The notes beneath the pieces are model-generated. The model saw only the letters and a program-made list of their open reading frames with translations. It did not search any database and was not told the origin of the DNA. Below are positions 52,186 through 64,000 of a stretch of DNA of 64,000 nt, piece after piece (position 1 is the stretch's first letter; every line of letters begins with the position of its first letter). Position numbers and translations under genes: made by a program. The DNA is taken from the NCBI GenBank assembly GCA_023525715.1, contig CM042014.1, positions 20,500,063 to 20,564,062 on the forward strand. The letters run 5' to 3'. This stretch comes from Cichorium intybus. Its lineage: Eukaryota > Streptophyta > Magnoliopsida > Asterales > Asteraceae.

Positions 52186-53433
52186 TTTCTGGCAATATAT
52201 AAAGAGAAAAACACAAAAATAGTCTAATCTCATAAGGTTTTTCCAAAAAATAGTCAAAATACCAAAATAGCTATGATTTTCGCAGATGGGGAGAGCCATC
52301 TGCGAAAAGTAGCTACAATCTGGGAAAAGTTCATCTCATCTGAGAAAAGTCCAATTTTATTTTAAAATTCGAAAAAAAATTATAAATATAAATTTCCGAA
52401 AATAATGGGCATATCTTTTTAAAAAAAGTTCTCTTTTTTTTGGGTGAAAATGATTTTTTTAACGAATGTACAAGTGTTTACAGCACGTTTTTATTAATAA
52501 ATATCGGTTTTTAAATTTTAAAATATATGGAAAAATAAAGTTATTTGTTTGAAAGTGAATAAAATTTGTAAAAACTATTGTAAAAAATATTTTATGATGT
52601 CGTTTTATATTCAATAAATAGATAAAAAATGGAAAATAGTTAAATTTTATTTAAAAAAATTGCGTGATTTATTTGGAAAATTATGCAAAAAATATTTTCC
52701 AATATATGTAATGAACGTTCATTACATATGTTGGAAAATATTTTTTAAATAATTTTCCAAATAAATTATGCAATTTTTTTAAATAAAATTTAACTATTTT
52801 CCATTTTTTATCTATTTATTGAATATAAAACGATATTAGAAAATATTTTTTACAATTTTTATTCAATTTAAAATAAATAATTTTATTTTCCCATCTATTT
52901 GAAAATTTTAAAACAGATATTTATTAAGAAAAACATCATTTTTTCAACAAAAAATATCAATTTTAGGGAAACATAAATTTATTTCAACAAATTTTTTTTT
53001 GGCAAATGTGGACATTATTTTCGGAACTTTACCTATTTATTTATATTTTTTTCGAAAGTTTTTAAAATAAAAGAATCTCATATACACTAAATATGCGAAT
53101 GTACAAGCAGTTAGATCACAAAACGTGTAGTAATTACTTGTACATTCGCTAAAAATCATTTTCACCTGAAAAAAAAAGATAAACTTTTTTAAAAATTATG
53201 CTCATTATTTTCGAAAGTGTACCTACATATTTATAATTTTTTTGATATTTTTTAAATTGGTTTTTCCCAGATGAGATGGACTTTTTACAAATTATAGCTA
53301 TTTTTGCAGATGGCTCTCTCCATCTGCGAAAAACATGACTATTTTGTTTGACTTTTTTTAAACTATTTTGTGGAAAAACCTTATGAAATTAGCTAATTTT
53401 GGTTTTTTTTTTCTCTTTATATATTGCCAGAAA
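52186..53433. mobile_element. 1.25-kb foldback element with TA duplication
   Basis: Both ends read TTTCTGGCAATATATAAAGA from outside in, flanked by TA. The arms are complementary over hundreds of bases around a centre at 52716/52717 (AATGAACGTTCATT). The right arm is about 190 bp longer because of internal duplication. Both arms carry GCCATCTGCGAAAA and CAGATGAGATG near the ends. Non-coding. The TA duplication suggests a Tc1/mariner or Stowaway relationship. Confidence 0.85.
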
Positions 53434-53435
53434 TA

Positions 53436-53750
53436 AAACCCGGTTTAGTCGTTTTGTTTTTTGTTTAATAAAAATAAAGCCCGGTTTATAACAAAATACG
53501 TTTTGTTGGAAAAAAATTAAAATATCCAAAATCACGAACCACCAGATAAGATGTGGCATTTGTTTAGAGATGGAGGATTATAATTGGACATAAAAATAGT
53601 TAATTCCTCTATCCGACTATGTTGCCAAGTATCTGTTTAATAGTTCTACTTCTATCGGTAACATAATACAATATATATGTTACATATTAACCAAATAATT
53701 CAAGTATAATTCAGATAAACTCGTATATATCTCTATATCAACTATTTATA
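53436..53750. other. Short spacer, no gene seen
   Basis: Flank between the foldback and the Helitron. No feature recognised. Confidence 0.4.
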
Positions 53751-56700
53751 TCTATACTACATTAAAAAGGAAAAATGGCTTCCAATTATGGAAACTCTTA
53801 AAATTAAGAGATCCCATTAATTATGCATAATGTACAAATTATCAATGCATATACTTTGATCCTTTGATCTTTGATCGGTTGATTCCTGATATCTCGGCAG
53901 AAAATAACAAAGCATGAATTCACCAATTTTGAATGTATAAATCGTATCAGCGTTTCTAATATATACTTGAATTCAAAAATTGAAATGCATACGCCCCCAT
54001 AAAAAACTCTAACAATAAAAAACCCTAATGATTTGACAGTTGTTATAGCTGCTCCGCCTCTTGCTCTCCCCTCTAACTTCGAGATCGCATCTCTTCATTC
54101 AACATCAGAGAAACCTTTTGCGACTATTAGCTTTGGCACATTACTGGTTGGGTCTATCATCTCTTCCGTCGTCCTTACCAGCACCATCATCGGCCACCAA
54201 TGCAACCGTTACCACACCATCGGCCATCGCACCACTCCATGTGAATCCACATCAGCAACTAGCACTGCAACCATCCTAGCTGTTACCGTTCACGAACGAG
54301 GAAGCCTTGAGGTTTTGACTGGAGTTTTGTTACAAGAACAAGGAATGCTTGAAGGAAAACAGGTTCTGAAGGGTTACCCTCATCGGTGCTTCCTCTTCCG
54401 CCTCTCGGAACCACGACCACACGCGATGGATTAGAAAGGTATGTTTAATCCTTTTTCGTTTGATCTGATTAAGTTACAACAACATCTAAGAATTTAAACT
54501 TAAATACTTTCTGGGATGATTTATAGTATCTTTAATCACTCGGTGTATTAGGTTTGCTTCCGGATATGGCCAGTTCGACTTGAGAATCCAAAATAAGTTA
54601 AAGCCAAATGCGCTCATTCTTCAACTGGTGGTTTTTTGTGATTAATTTTGCTTGTAGTTCTTTCTTTTTTGTGATAAATTTTGTGAAATAATTTGCGGGG
54701 TTTTGATGAATTTGCAGGAATTTTATAGGGTTTATGGAAGTGATAGTTGTGTTTTGGGTTCAAATTTTAGTAGCATTCCCACTCAGAGAAATACGGTAAT
54801 CATCCTCTTTTCGTTTCTTGTTCATCACACAAAGTATCGTCTGACCGGTCACAACCCACGACAACCCTCTCCCGCCACCTCCTTGTATCTTATTTTATAA
54901 AAAAGCCTAATTGTATGTGTGTGTGATTTACAGATCCTGAAATAGGAAGACACTAAGATTGGGATCTGAAAGATGCAGCCTGATTTTGGCAAGAGGTCGG
55001 GTGTTCTCACTAATCCTTACTTTTTATGTGTACCTAAAGCAACTAACTCGACTTCACCATTATTTACGATTCATCATCTTCTTTTCTTTTTCGTTCATCA
55101 TCTACGGGACACCATCTCTATTTCTCCCGCTCTTTCTTTTTTGTTCTTTTTCTGCTAACAAGTTTCATTGATTTACAAGTTGCATCGTTTTACTATGCTT
55201 TATGCTTCCTCTTGAGCGCTACTACTGTGCCTTCTATCCCGGTGATCATAAATGGTGATGTTTTCAGTGGCTCAGTAGCCTCAGTAAACCCTAGATGACG
55301 AACTGATTTGATGTTTCATGTGTATTTATTATTTTGATTAACACGTTTGATGAAATCAACCTTTCTTTTCCTGATTTCTTGATGATTGGACTTGATTTGC
55401 AGGTTCACAGAACAGGTAAGATGAGACCAGTTGTTTTTTTCCTGATTTCTTGATATTGGACTTGATTTGTAGGTTCACAGAACAGGTTTGATGAAATTGG
55501 TCAATTTTTCCTGATTTGTTGATAATTGGACTTGATTGGCTGGTGATGAATTTGGTCATTTTTTCCTGATTTCTATGAAATTAGTCAATTTTTTCCTGAT
55601 TTGATAATAAATATTGGACTTGATCTGCAGGTTTAGAGAACAGTGTTTGATGAAATTGGTCATTTTTTCCTGATTTCATAATGATTGGACTTAATTTGCA
55701 GGTTCACGGAACATGAACTAAAGCAGGAAAGTGGTCTGGAACTGATGCATGGATGTACGTGTGTCTATGAGTGTATGAAAGGTTGTAGGGATGTCTGTAT
55801 ATGTATATAAGTGTGTGTAATGTTTTAAAGAATGAAATAATCTAAATAATTGAAATCACAAAAACTCAATGTGTTTAGTTTTGATATAAACCATAAAAAT
55901 TTGAAAGCACAAAAACGCATTTAAATTTCATCTATGTTTTGTATTGTATTGCAGAATAGCATATGTATGTGACTGTGGATCTGGTGAATGCGACTTAATG
56001 TAAAGGGGCATTTTTGGAATTACAACTCAAGTGTAAATGGCATTTCTGGAATTACAACTTTGCTAGACACTGGAATTACAACTCACATGCTCTTTTAGTA
56101 AATGTCTTCTGATTCATTTCTTTTTTTGTGGTTTGCTCATCTTCTTGATGATTCCCTTTTCTTTCTTCTTATAAAATGTTTGTTCATTTTATTAACTTTC
56201 CCATTTGTAAGTATGTTGTTAATGGTTTAGTGTATGTGTGTGATTTCTTTTTCTGTCGGTTCTTTCTTTTTCTTTATTCTTTTCTGTCGGTTACGAAACT
56301 GATTTCACACCGTATTTGTGCTCCGAAAAGCCAAACCGGTGGTTTAGTATCTGAACGAGTCTGGTTTCAACGAACCAGTTTTTGGAGCTGATCGGATTTG
56401 GTTAAAGAACCGGTTTCAAATCATAAACTGGTTTTTTGAATACCTCTACCCGTGAATGTTTTTTAGTAATGACATAGGTTTGATTCATTTTATTGAAAAA
56501 AATTAATCGCTAATATGAATCATTATATATATTAAAAACAAAAGCGAGGTGGGTGTTTTTTAATGAATTATATAACTAGATGATTATTATTTTCCTATGC
56601 ACGTCACGTTCAAAGATCTTACATTTTCTTAATAAAAATAAGTTCGGTTTATTCACCGAAACAAAATTATACGCCAAGAAACTATTGATCGAAGATTACT

Positions 56701-56805
56701 ATTTGACGTTTGACGTCTGATGAAAGGAAACTAATCGCCGCTCGGGAACTATTATCGTAAATGAAATTAATCGCCACCCGCTGCATTGCGCGGGTACACA
56801 CCTAG
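53751..56805 (+). mobile_element. Non-autonomous Helitron (3055 bp)
   Basis: The 5' end is A|TCTATACTACATTAAAAAGG at 53751. The 3' end is a hairpin ACCCGC-TGCATTGC-GCGGGT followed by ACACAC and CTAG (56802-56805), then T. Those are all the structural hallmarks of plant Helitrons, including insertion between A and T. No Rep/helicase is encoded. The interior looks like captured host sequence: a Ser/Thr-rich 133-codon frame (54033-54434) and a tandem array at 55348-55715. Confidence 0.88.
55348..55715 (+). repeat. Tandem array of splice-acceptor-like units in the Helitron
   Basis: Five to six units of about 60-75 bp repeat TGAAATTGGTCA, TTTTTCCTGATTTCTTGAT, TTGGACTTGATTTGCAG and GTTCACAGAACAG. 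At least four units keep a pyrimidine run plus TGCAG or TGTAG. The first is followed by GTAAG, so each unit can be read as an acceptor plus a 13-nt micro-exon. Confidence 0.75.
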
Positions 56806-57466
56806 TTTTATAAAATATAAATAAATTTAAGATATCTATTTGGGAGCCCGTAAAGTATCTGGGACCAGAACCCCGCCACCGAAAACTAGATCCACATCCC
56901 GAAAACTAAACATGTGAACCCATCCAAGTATCCTTAGTTCCTTACTTATCCAGTCTTCTCATTTTGGTACTGTTTTTTGCATTTCAGAAAATAGTTAGAA
57001 AAGATCTTTCGGTTAAAAATGTATTTGCCTATAGAGGCTTGATTTGGTTAGGAAGTGTGTTCAAGTTTGGTTTTAAATCATTACATAGTTTCAAGAGAAG
57101 GTCATCTGATACAATTTCTGGCGCCGATCACCCAATGAATTTACAATCTCGACAATTAACAGCAAAATAACGACAACATCAAATTAAAAGAGAGAAGTGA
57201 GGTCATGTTGAATGGTTGATGTAATCAACCGTTGTATGCTGATTGTAATTTCATATCATTGTATACATATCATATGGGATTAAGATGCATTTATTTTTAT
57301 TCTAAAATAATTACTAGATCTATAAACGACAATTTATTTTTCCATCTAAAAAATGTTCTCAAATCCCGTCGGTTACGTAACACGTACCACTTATACCGAA
57401 TGCAAACATACAGACACGCACGGTGGCCCTATTTTATATATACGTGTTTCTGGAAAATGAAACTGT

Positions 57467-57468
<2 letters not shown>
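56806..57468. other. Upstream region of the 163-aa gene
   Basis: No other gene was seen. A candidate TATA box TTTTATATATACG lies at 57432-57444, shortly before the (GA)n tract. Confidence 0.45.

Positions 57469-57505
<37 letters not shown>
57469..57505. repeat. (GA)n microsatellite in a probable 5' leader
   Basis: About 18 GA units, 25-30 bp after the candidate TATA box, so probably in or next to the leader of the gene at 57851. Confidence 0.9.
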
Positions 57506-57508
<3 letters not shown>

Positions 57509-57704
57509 TTGATAAAAACTCGCAGTGGCTTCCGGCGGATACGCGGATAAATATTATTGTTTTCCGACGATCTCGGAGATCAGATTCGTATTAGCCTTCA
57601 ATATTTTTTATAATTACTTATATCATCCTCTCATTTCGTCAATTCAGTTGGTTCCTCGTCGTGATTTTTCCCTAGCATTTTTATCCCCACGACGAAGATC
57701 CCAT

Positions 57705-57749
57705 ATGGCCGGGAAATCTCCCAAACCCATCGATTCCGACGACGTATAA
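57705..57749 (+). promoter_or_regulatory. Upstream ORF (14 codons) before the 163-aa gene
   Basis: An ATG opens a short frame MAGKSPKPIDSDDV and stops 101 bp before the main ATG. A second upstream ATG at 57841 opens a 33-codon frame that overlaps the main frame out of phase (to 57942). The main ATG (ACAATGG) has the better context. These frames could lower translation of the main protein. Confidence 0.5.
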
Positions 57750-57850
57750 GCCGTTCGTCGGACGGTGTTTGATTCTAGATTTCTCAGCAGAAAATTGGGA
57801 GTTAGGAGGTGGGAATTTTGTCATTGATTGCTTGGTGGTTATGATTAACA

Positions 57851-58342
57851 ATGGTTACGACAAAACAACAGATAGCCTTCCATCGATCTCCGACGGAACG
57901 CCGGGAGTTTTTGTTAGATCCAGAGGAGTGTTCATCCCGTGGTAGTCACCGGTTAGCAGAGGTCGCCGGAGGAACGACAGCTGAATGTGCAGCGGTAGTC
58001 TGCTGCTTCCCCTGCACTGTGGTTAACTTTTTGGTGTTGGCCGTGTACAAGGTGCCGGCGGGTTTGTGCCGGAAGGCTTTAAGAAAGAAGCGCCGCCGCC
58101 GGCTATTGAAGAAAGGGTTATTAATCAAGAGTACCCGTGGCGTTGGTGATATAAGCAGCACTCATGGGATCAGCATCGATGGGACGGAGTTCTCGCTTCA
58201 TCCGGAGGCGGCGGCGGCGGCCGAGCGGTTAGTTGTGAAATCGATGGATGCGGACGAAGATTTGATGGAGTTAGAGAATGAGATGTGGGAAACATTTTAC
58301 GGAACCGGGTTCTGGAGAAGTCTCTCTCAACGGATCGATTGA
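57851..58342 (+). CDS. Plant-specific uncharacterised protein (163 aa)
   Basis: An intronless frame. Residues 41-70 hold GGTTAECAAVVCCFPCTVVN and LVLAVYKVPAGL, a hydrophobic, Cys-rich patch. It is followed by a polybasic KALRKKRRRRLLKKGLL (about 74-90) that could be a nuclear localisation signal or membrane-contact helix. The tail is acidic (DADEDLMELENEMWETFYGTGFW). The same arrangement occurs in a small plant family I recognise but to which I can attach no function. A TATA box, (GA)n leader and a normal 3' flank support expression. Two upstream ORFs precede it. Antisense frames here are shadows. Confidence 0.87.
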   Translation: MVTTKQQIAFHRSPTERREFLLDPEECSSRGSHRLAEVAGGTTAECAAVVCCFPCTVVNFLVLAVYKVPAGLCRKALRKKRRRRLLKKGLLIKSTRGVGDISSTHGISIDGTEFSLHPEAAAAAERLVVKSMDADEDLMELENEMWETFYGTGFWRSLSQRID

Positions 58343-58786
58343 AAGATCCGATCAGCCTCTTCCTCGTAGACCACAAACCTAAACCGTCTGCCATTTCATG
58401 CTTGTACGGTACAAGTCTGCACAATAGAGCGTAAAAGCTAACTTTGTTAAAAGTACATATTTACCCTCCCTATCCCATGCAAGATTCTTTCAATTTGTAG
58501 GAGTGAAAATAGGCAAAATCCAGAATGTGGGGTTGTTTTGGTTTTAAGAGAAAACAATATTTTTCCTTTTTCAATTTTGAGTATATATATTTATTCGAAC
58601 TTTTTTTGTAAATTTATATGAAAATGAATTGATGTTTTCGATCCACATTGCTCATCGCCAATATGAATTTCAAATTATTGGTGTGCCTTGTATAATTGTG
58701 TCAACTAGTATGTGAAAATGTACCATTAATAAAAAATTAACCAATTACATACGAATTTTATGTTTTAATTACGATTACAGTCTTAA

Positions 58787-58790
<4 letters not shown>
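58343..58790. other. 3' flank of the 163-aa gene
   Basis: Likely 3' UTR to about 58500, then AT-rich spacer up to the next (TA)n tract. Confidence 0.45.
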
Positions 58791-61466
<2,676 letters not shown>

Positions 61467-61504
61467 GAGAAAAGACATAAAAAACTATTAAGTCTCCATC
61501 CTTA

Positions 61505-61798
61505 GGCCCTCCAGTATGCAAGGCATCGGGCTTGTGCGATGCCTATGTGGCGTGCGAGCCCTTGGGTGAACACCGCCCCCTACCAAGAGGCTGTCGCACT
61601 TTTCACCCCGTGCGACTTCTTGACGTCGCGCGAGCAAATTGATTTCAGTGGTAAGTTGTTTGTACATTATGCATAAATATTTGTACCAAATGTGAGTGGA
61701 AATGAGAGGTAACCATTTCCAATGGTGAGGGGAGGAGAGAGAGTTGCTGATGTGGAAGAGAAAAACTGAGAGTAGTGAGAGGTGCACACCGGATGGCC
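61505..61798. mobile_element. Tourist-like MITE (294 bp)
   Basis: It has a TTA target duplication (61502-61504 and 61799-61801) and inverted ends GGCCCTCCAGTATGCA and GGCCATCCGGTGTGCA. The size, TTA duplication and G-rich TIR start fit PIF/Harbinger-derived Tourist MITEs. Confidence 0.78.
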
Positions 61799-61837
61799 TT
61801 AAGCCGGTTACTATGCTATGTGGTTGCCACTCGACAG

Positions 61838-61906
61838 GTGATCGGGCTTAATGGCTAATGTGGCCATATCAAGTGATCAGGCTTAATGGCTGATGTGGCC
61901 ATATCA
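61838..61906. repeat. Two-copy 35-bp tandem repeat
   Basis: GTGATC(G/A)GGCTTAATGGCT is followed by TGTGGCCATATCA in both copies. Confidence 0.8.
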
Positions 61907-63044
61907 GCATCTCGGTGTTAAAGAACAAAGAAAATGGTGCGGCCTTGTTTCAAACTCGCTACCTCCGACTCCGACAATAGATGCATAAGATGTACCTGTG
62001 GAGCCAAAGCGGGTTTTGTAATTGGTACGTTGCTAAATTTTTATATTTTGCATGATAAATTTACAGCCACATAACTCTTTCTTTTTTCATTTTTCTATCA
62101 CCTAAACTACATTTGTTCTTAAACGACATTGGCATCTTTAAAACACCTTCACCTTCCTCGATCATTTCTTCAAGTTTAGAAAATGGGTTTCTCCCAAGAT
62201 TTAAGAGTAAAGTCAAATGAAGAAGCATGACAATCAAATTCAAACTAAAATCCACCACCATCATCATCATAGTCATTGTCAACGTAACATGTTTGTTTTG
62301 TTTCCTTTTCAGCTTCTAGTCTTCTTGCATCCATGTATAACACCTCAAGTTCACTTGATTCTTCTTCAACGTTACGAAACTCCCTACTCATTTATATCAA
62401 CAATTTCGCTAAGACACACGCCAAAACCAACAGCCTCTTTTAAAAAATCATGCATAAAATAAAAAAACGTGTAAATAAAATTAGGCTCCTAGTCATATCT
62501 TAACATGTCTAAATCGCGATACGGGTCAAGTTTTTCGGCGTATTCAAGTTCATCATCTGAAAATGCATCAATGGTTATGGTCGATGAATTCATTCAGATT
62601 TTGCAATAAATAGATATCGTGATCATAAGAGATCATTTCAACTTACCAAATGTTCATCTTTTTAACCAACAAATTCGTACCTTTGTTGCTTATTGTTAAG
62701 CAATTTGAGTAAATGGAGTGGAGAAACACAAATTTGACGATAGGACACAAAATCGCACTAAGGGATAGCTTCAGAAACCCAAAACACACCAGAATGGAGA
62801 ATTGCGAGAATTGCGTACCAGATGATGCTTTCAGAACCCTAATCGTAGTGAGAAGCAGAAGAAACATAAATCATCTAAAACCTCGTCGCATTGTTACTCA
62901 TAGCATATCGAATTTCGTATCTGGCAAAATCGCACGGCAAAAGGAGGTATCGAGCCCTAAAATTGATGAGAGGAAGGGTTTTGCTTGGAACGAGAATGGC
63001 GGAGTGTGTATTGCTTCTTGTTTGTGGAAATTGACCCCTTAGGG
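61907..63044. other. Gene-like but unresolved stretch
   Basis: On the minus strand, 62391-62245 encodes a 48-codon frame starting MSREFRNVEEESSELEVLYM, with acidic/Lys-rich character. Another open stretch near 62600-62500 reads FSDDELEYAEKLDPYRDL. A plus-strand 109-codon frame (62713-63042) also exists. These could be exons of a captured or broken gene, but no family was recognised and no consistent splice chain was built. Confidence 0.3.
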
Positions 63045-64000
63045 TTTTACGTGTATTGCCTTCAGTATAAATAATACAAACATAGTACAAAGTTACATCA
63101 TGACCCCTAAACTATACATTAAATCGACTAGCACACCCCCTCAGTTGGAGCAGGAGGTTCTCGAATGTTCAAACTGTATCTGAAATCAAGAAATAATTGT
63201 GTAGGGAGTCCTTTGGTAAAAATGACTGCAAATTGATGGGCTGACGGAACATGCAAAACACGCACCTGTCCAATGGCAACACGTTCCCTAACAAAATGCA
63301 AATCTATTTCCACATGTTTGGTTCTTTGATGCTGAACAGGGTTGGAGGCTAAATACATAGCACTCACGTTGTGACAAAACACAACAGTAGTACGAGATAA
63401 CGGGCAGGATAGCTCAAGAAGAAGATTACGTAACCATGCTGCTTCAGCAACAACATTAGCAACCCCCCTATACTCGGCTTCGGCGCTAGACCGAGATACG
63501 ACATGTTGATGTTTTGAGGACCAAGAGACAAGATTGTCACCAAGATAGACGCAAAACCCTGACGTGGAGCGGCGTGTGTCGGGACAGCCGGCCCAATCAG
63601 CATCGGTGTAAGAAACCAAACGATCAGTGAATGACAGACGGATATGAAGACCATGACCGATAGTACCCCGGAGATAACGTAGAATACGTTTGAGGGCAAG
63701 GAAGTGAGGCTCATGAGGATCGTGCATGAACAGGCAGACCTGTTGAACAGCATATGCAACAGGACGGGTAAAGGTCAGATATTGAAGAGCCCCAGCGAGA
63801 CTACGATACAAGGTCGGATCAGAAACTAGGCTTCCAGAGGAGGGCAGTTTTGATTTGGTATCCGTAGGGGTGCTACACGGATTGCAGTCGGTCATATCTG
63901 CACGAGACAGAATTTCCTCTGCAAACGATGATTGAGAGAGGAATAACCGAGTAGCAGAGCGAGTAGCAGCAATGCCCAGGAAAAAAAGACAAGGCACCAA
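63045..64000 (-). mobile_element. Partial Ty1/copia element, runs off the window
   Basis: The coding part (63128-64000) is followed on the minus strand by a polypurine tract CTGAGGGGG and a TGTGCTAGTCG start of a 3' LTR at 63135. The LTR end was not fixed. The rest of the element lies beyond 64000. Confidence 0.85.
63128..64000 (-). CDS. Copia RT C-terminus and RNase H (partial, 290 aa)
   Basis: An open frame entering from the right edge shows the end of reverse transcriptase (AEEILSRADM, YRSLAGALQYLTFTRP, QVCLFMHDPHEPHF, RYLRGTIGHGL) and RNase H (YTDADWAGCPDTRRSTSGF, SWSSKHQHVVSRSSAEAEYR, KHVEIDLHFVRERV). It ends IREPPAPTEGVC at the polypurine tract. The usual C-D-N of RNase H reads C-H-N, and FADIFTKGL reads FAVIFTKGL, so catalysis is probably lost although the frame is open. 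It is close in wording to the dead copy at 14823-15925. Confidence 0.88.
   Translation of the reverse strand: MVPCLFFLGIAATRSATRLFLSQSSFAEEILSRADMTDCNPCSTPTDTKSKLPSSGSLVSDPTLYRSLAGALQYLTFTRPVAYAVQQVCLFMHDPHEPHFLALKRILRYLRGTIGHGLHIRLSFTDRLVSYTDADWAGCPDTRRSTSGFCVYLGDNLVSWSSKHQHVVSRSSAEAEYRGVANVVAEAAWLRNLLLELSCPLSRTTVVFCHNVSAMYLASNPVQHQRTKHVEIDLHFVRERVAIGQVRVLHVPSAHQFAVIFTKGLPTQLFLDFRYSLNIREPPAPTEGVC

Noticed and set aside
54033..54434. 133-codon Ser/Thr-rich frame
   Set aside because: Not called as a gene: no family recognised, low-complexity composition, and it lies inside a Helitron.
62713..63042. 109-codon plus-strand frame
   Set aside because: No recognisable domain, and it overlaps the probable 3' LTR region of the minus-strand copia element.

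Overview
The window is nuclear DNA from a flowering plant. Genes have many short exons with GT..AG introns in AT-rich spacers, and between them lies a dense mixture of LTR retrotransposons, LINEs, SINEs, MITEs, Mutator-like elements, Helitrons and long (TA)n arrays. The general feel of the repeats and proteins suggests a eudicot, perhaps Asteraceae, but nothing in the window proves the family.

Host genes. Four multi-exon genes on the minus strand could be followed exon by exon with reading frame kept throughout: sucrose-phosphate phosphatase (17107-18989, 7 exons, 422 aa), a calcium-dependent protein kinase (23146-25181, 7 exons, 518 aa), a GTD-binding/DUF593 myosin-binding-like coiled-coil protein (28442-29866, 3 exons, 413 aa) and mitochondrial D-lactate dehydrogenase (33594-37340, 17 exons, 575 aa). 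Two small plus-strand genes encode plant-specific proteins of unknown role: a 114-aa membrane-anchored protein with a KVRF motif (41838-42364) and an intronless 163-aa protein with a Cys-rich hydrophobic patch and a polybasic stretch (57851-58342). The genes do not form one pathway.

Left end (1-16.5 kb). This is a repeat nest. A decayed minus-strand LINE runs from about 9.8 kb down to 1.5 kb. It is split by a SINE with a 15-bp target duplication, a 734-bp solo LTR, and an intact Ty1/copia element (1736-6838) with identical LTRs, a perfect 5-bp target duplication and an open 1408-codon gag-pol. Further right are a tandem duplication, a MITE, a (TA)n-bounded element, a long-TIR element and a degenerate copia.

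Middle (16.5-47 kb). This holds the host genes, with transposons in the gaps: a second SINE, a Pack-MULE-like element carrying LRR receptor fragments, two hAT-like TIR elements rich in GAGCC or CCGG palindromes, a near-perfect foldback MITE, a 1.5-kb solo LTR, a Helitron 3' end, and a young 5'-truncated LINE with an intact 1217-aa ORF2.

Right end (47-64 kb). This holds three more (TA)n-bounded TIR elements, a copia remnant split by a solo LTR, a 1.25-kb foldback with TA duplication, a 3.05-kb Helitron with a tandem array of splice-acceptor-like units, the 163-aa gene, a Tourist-like MITE and a partial copia element running off the window.

The most unusual pattern is a set of four elements (12.3-13.8, 47.5-49.1, 58.8-59.7 and 59.6-61.5 kb). 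Each is bounded on both sides by (TA)n, has related inverted ends just inside the microsatellites, and carries its own internal array of a short repeat; in three of them that repeat is a near-perfect palindrome. Two of them share one (TA)n tract.
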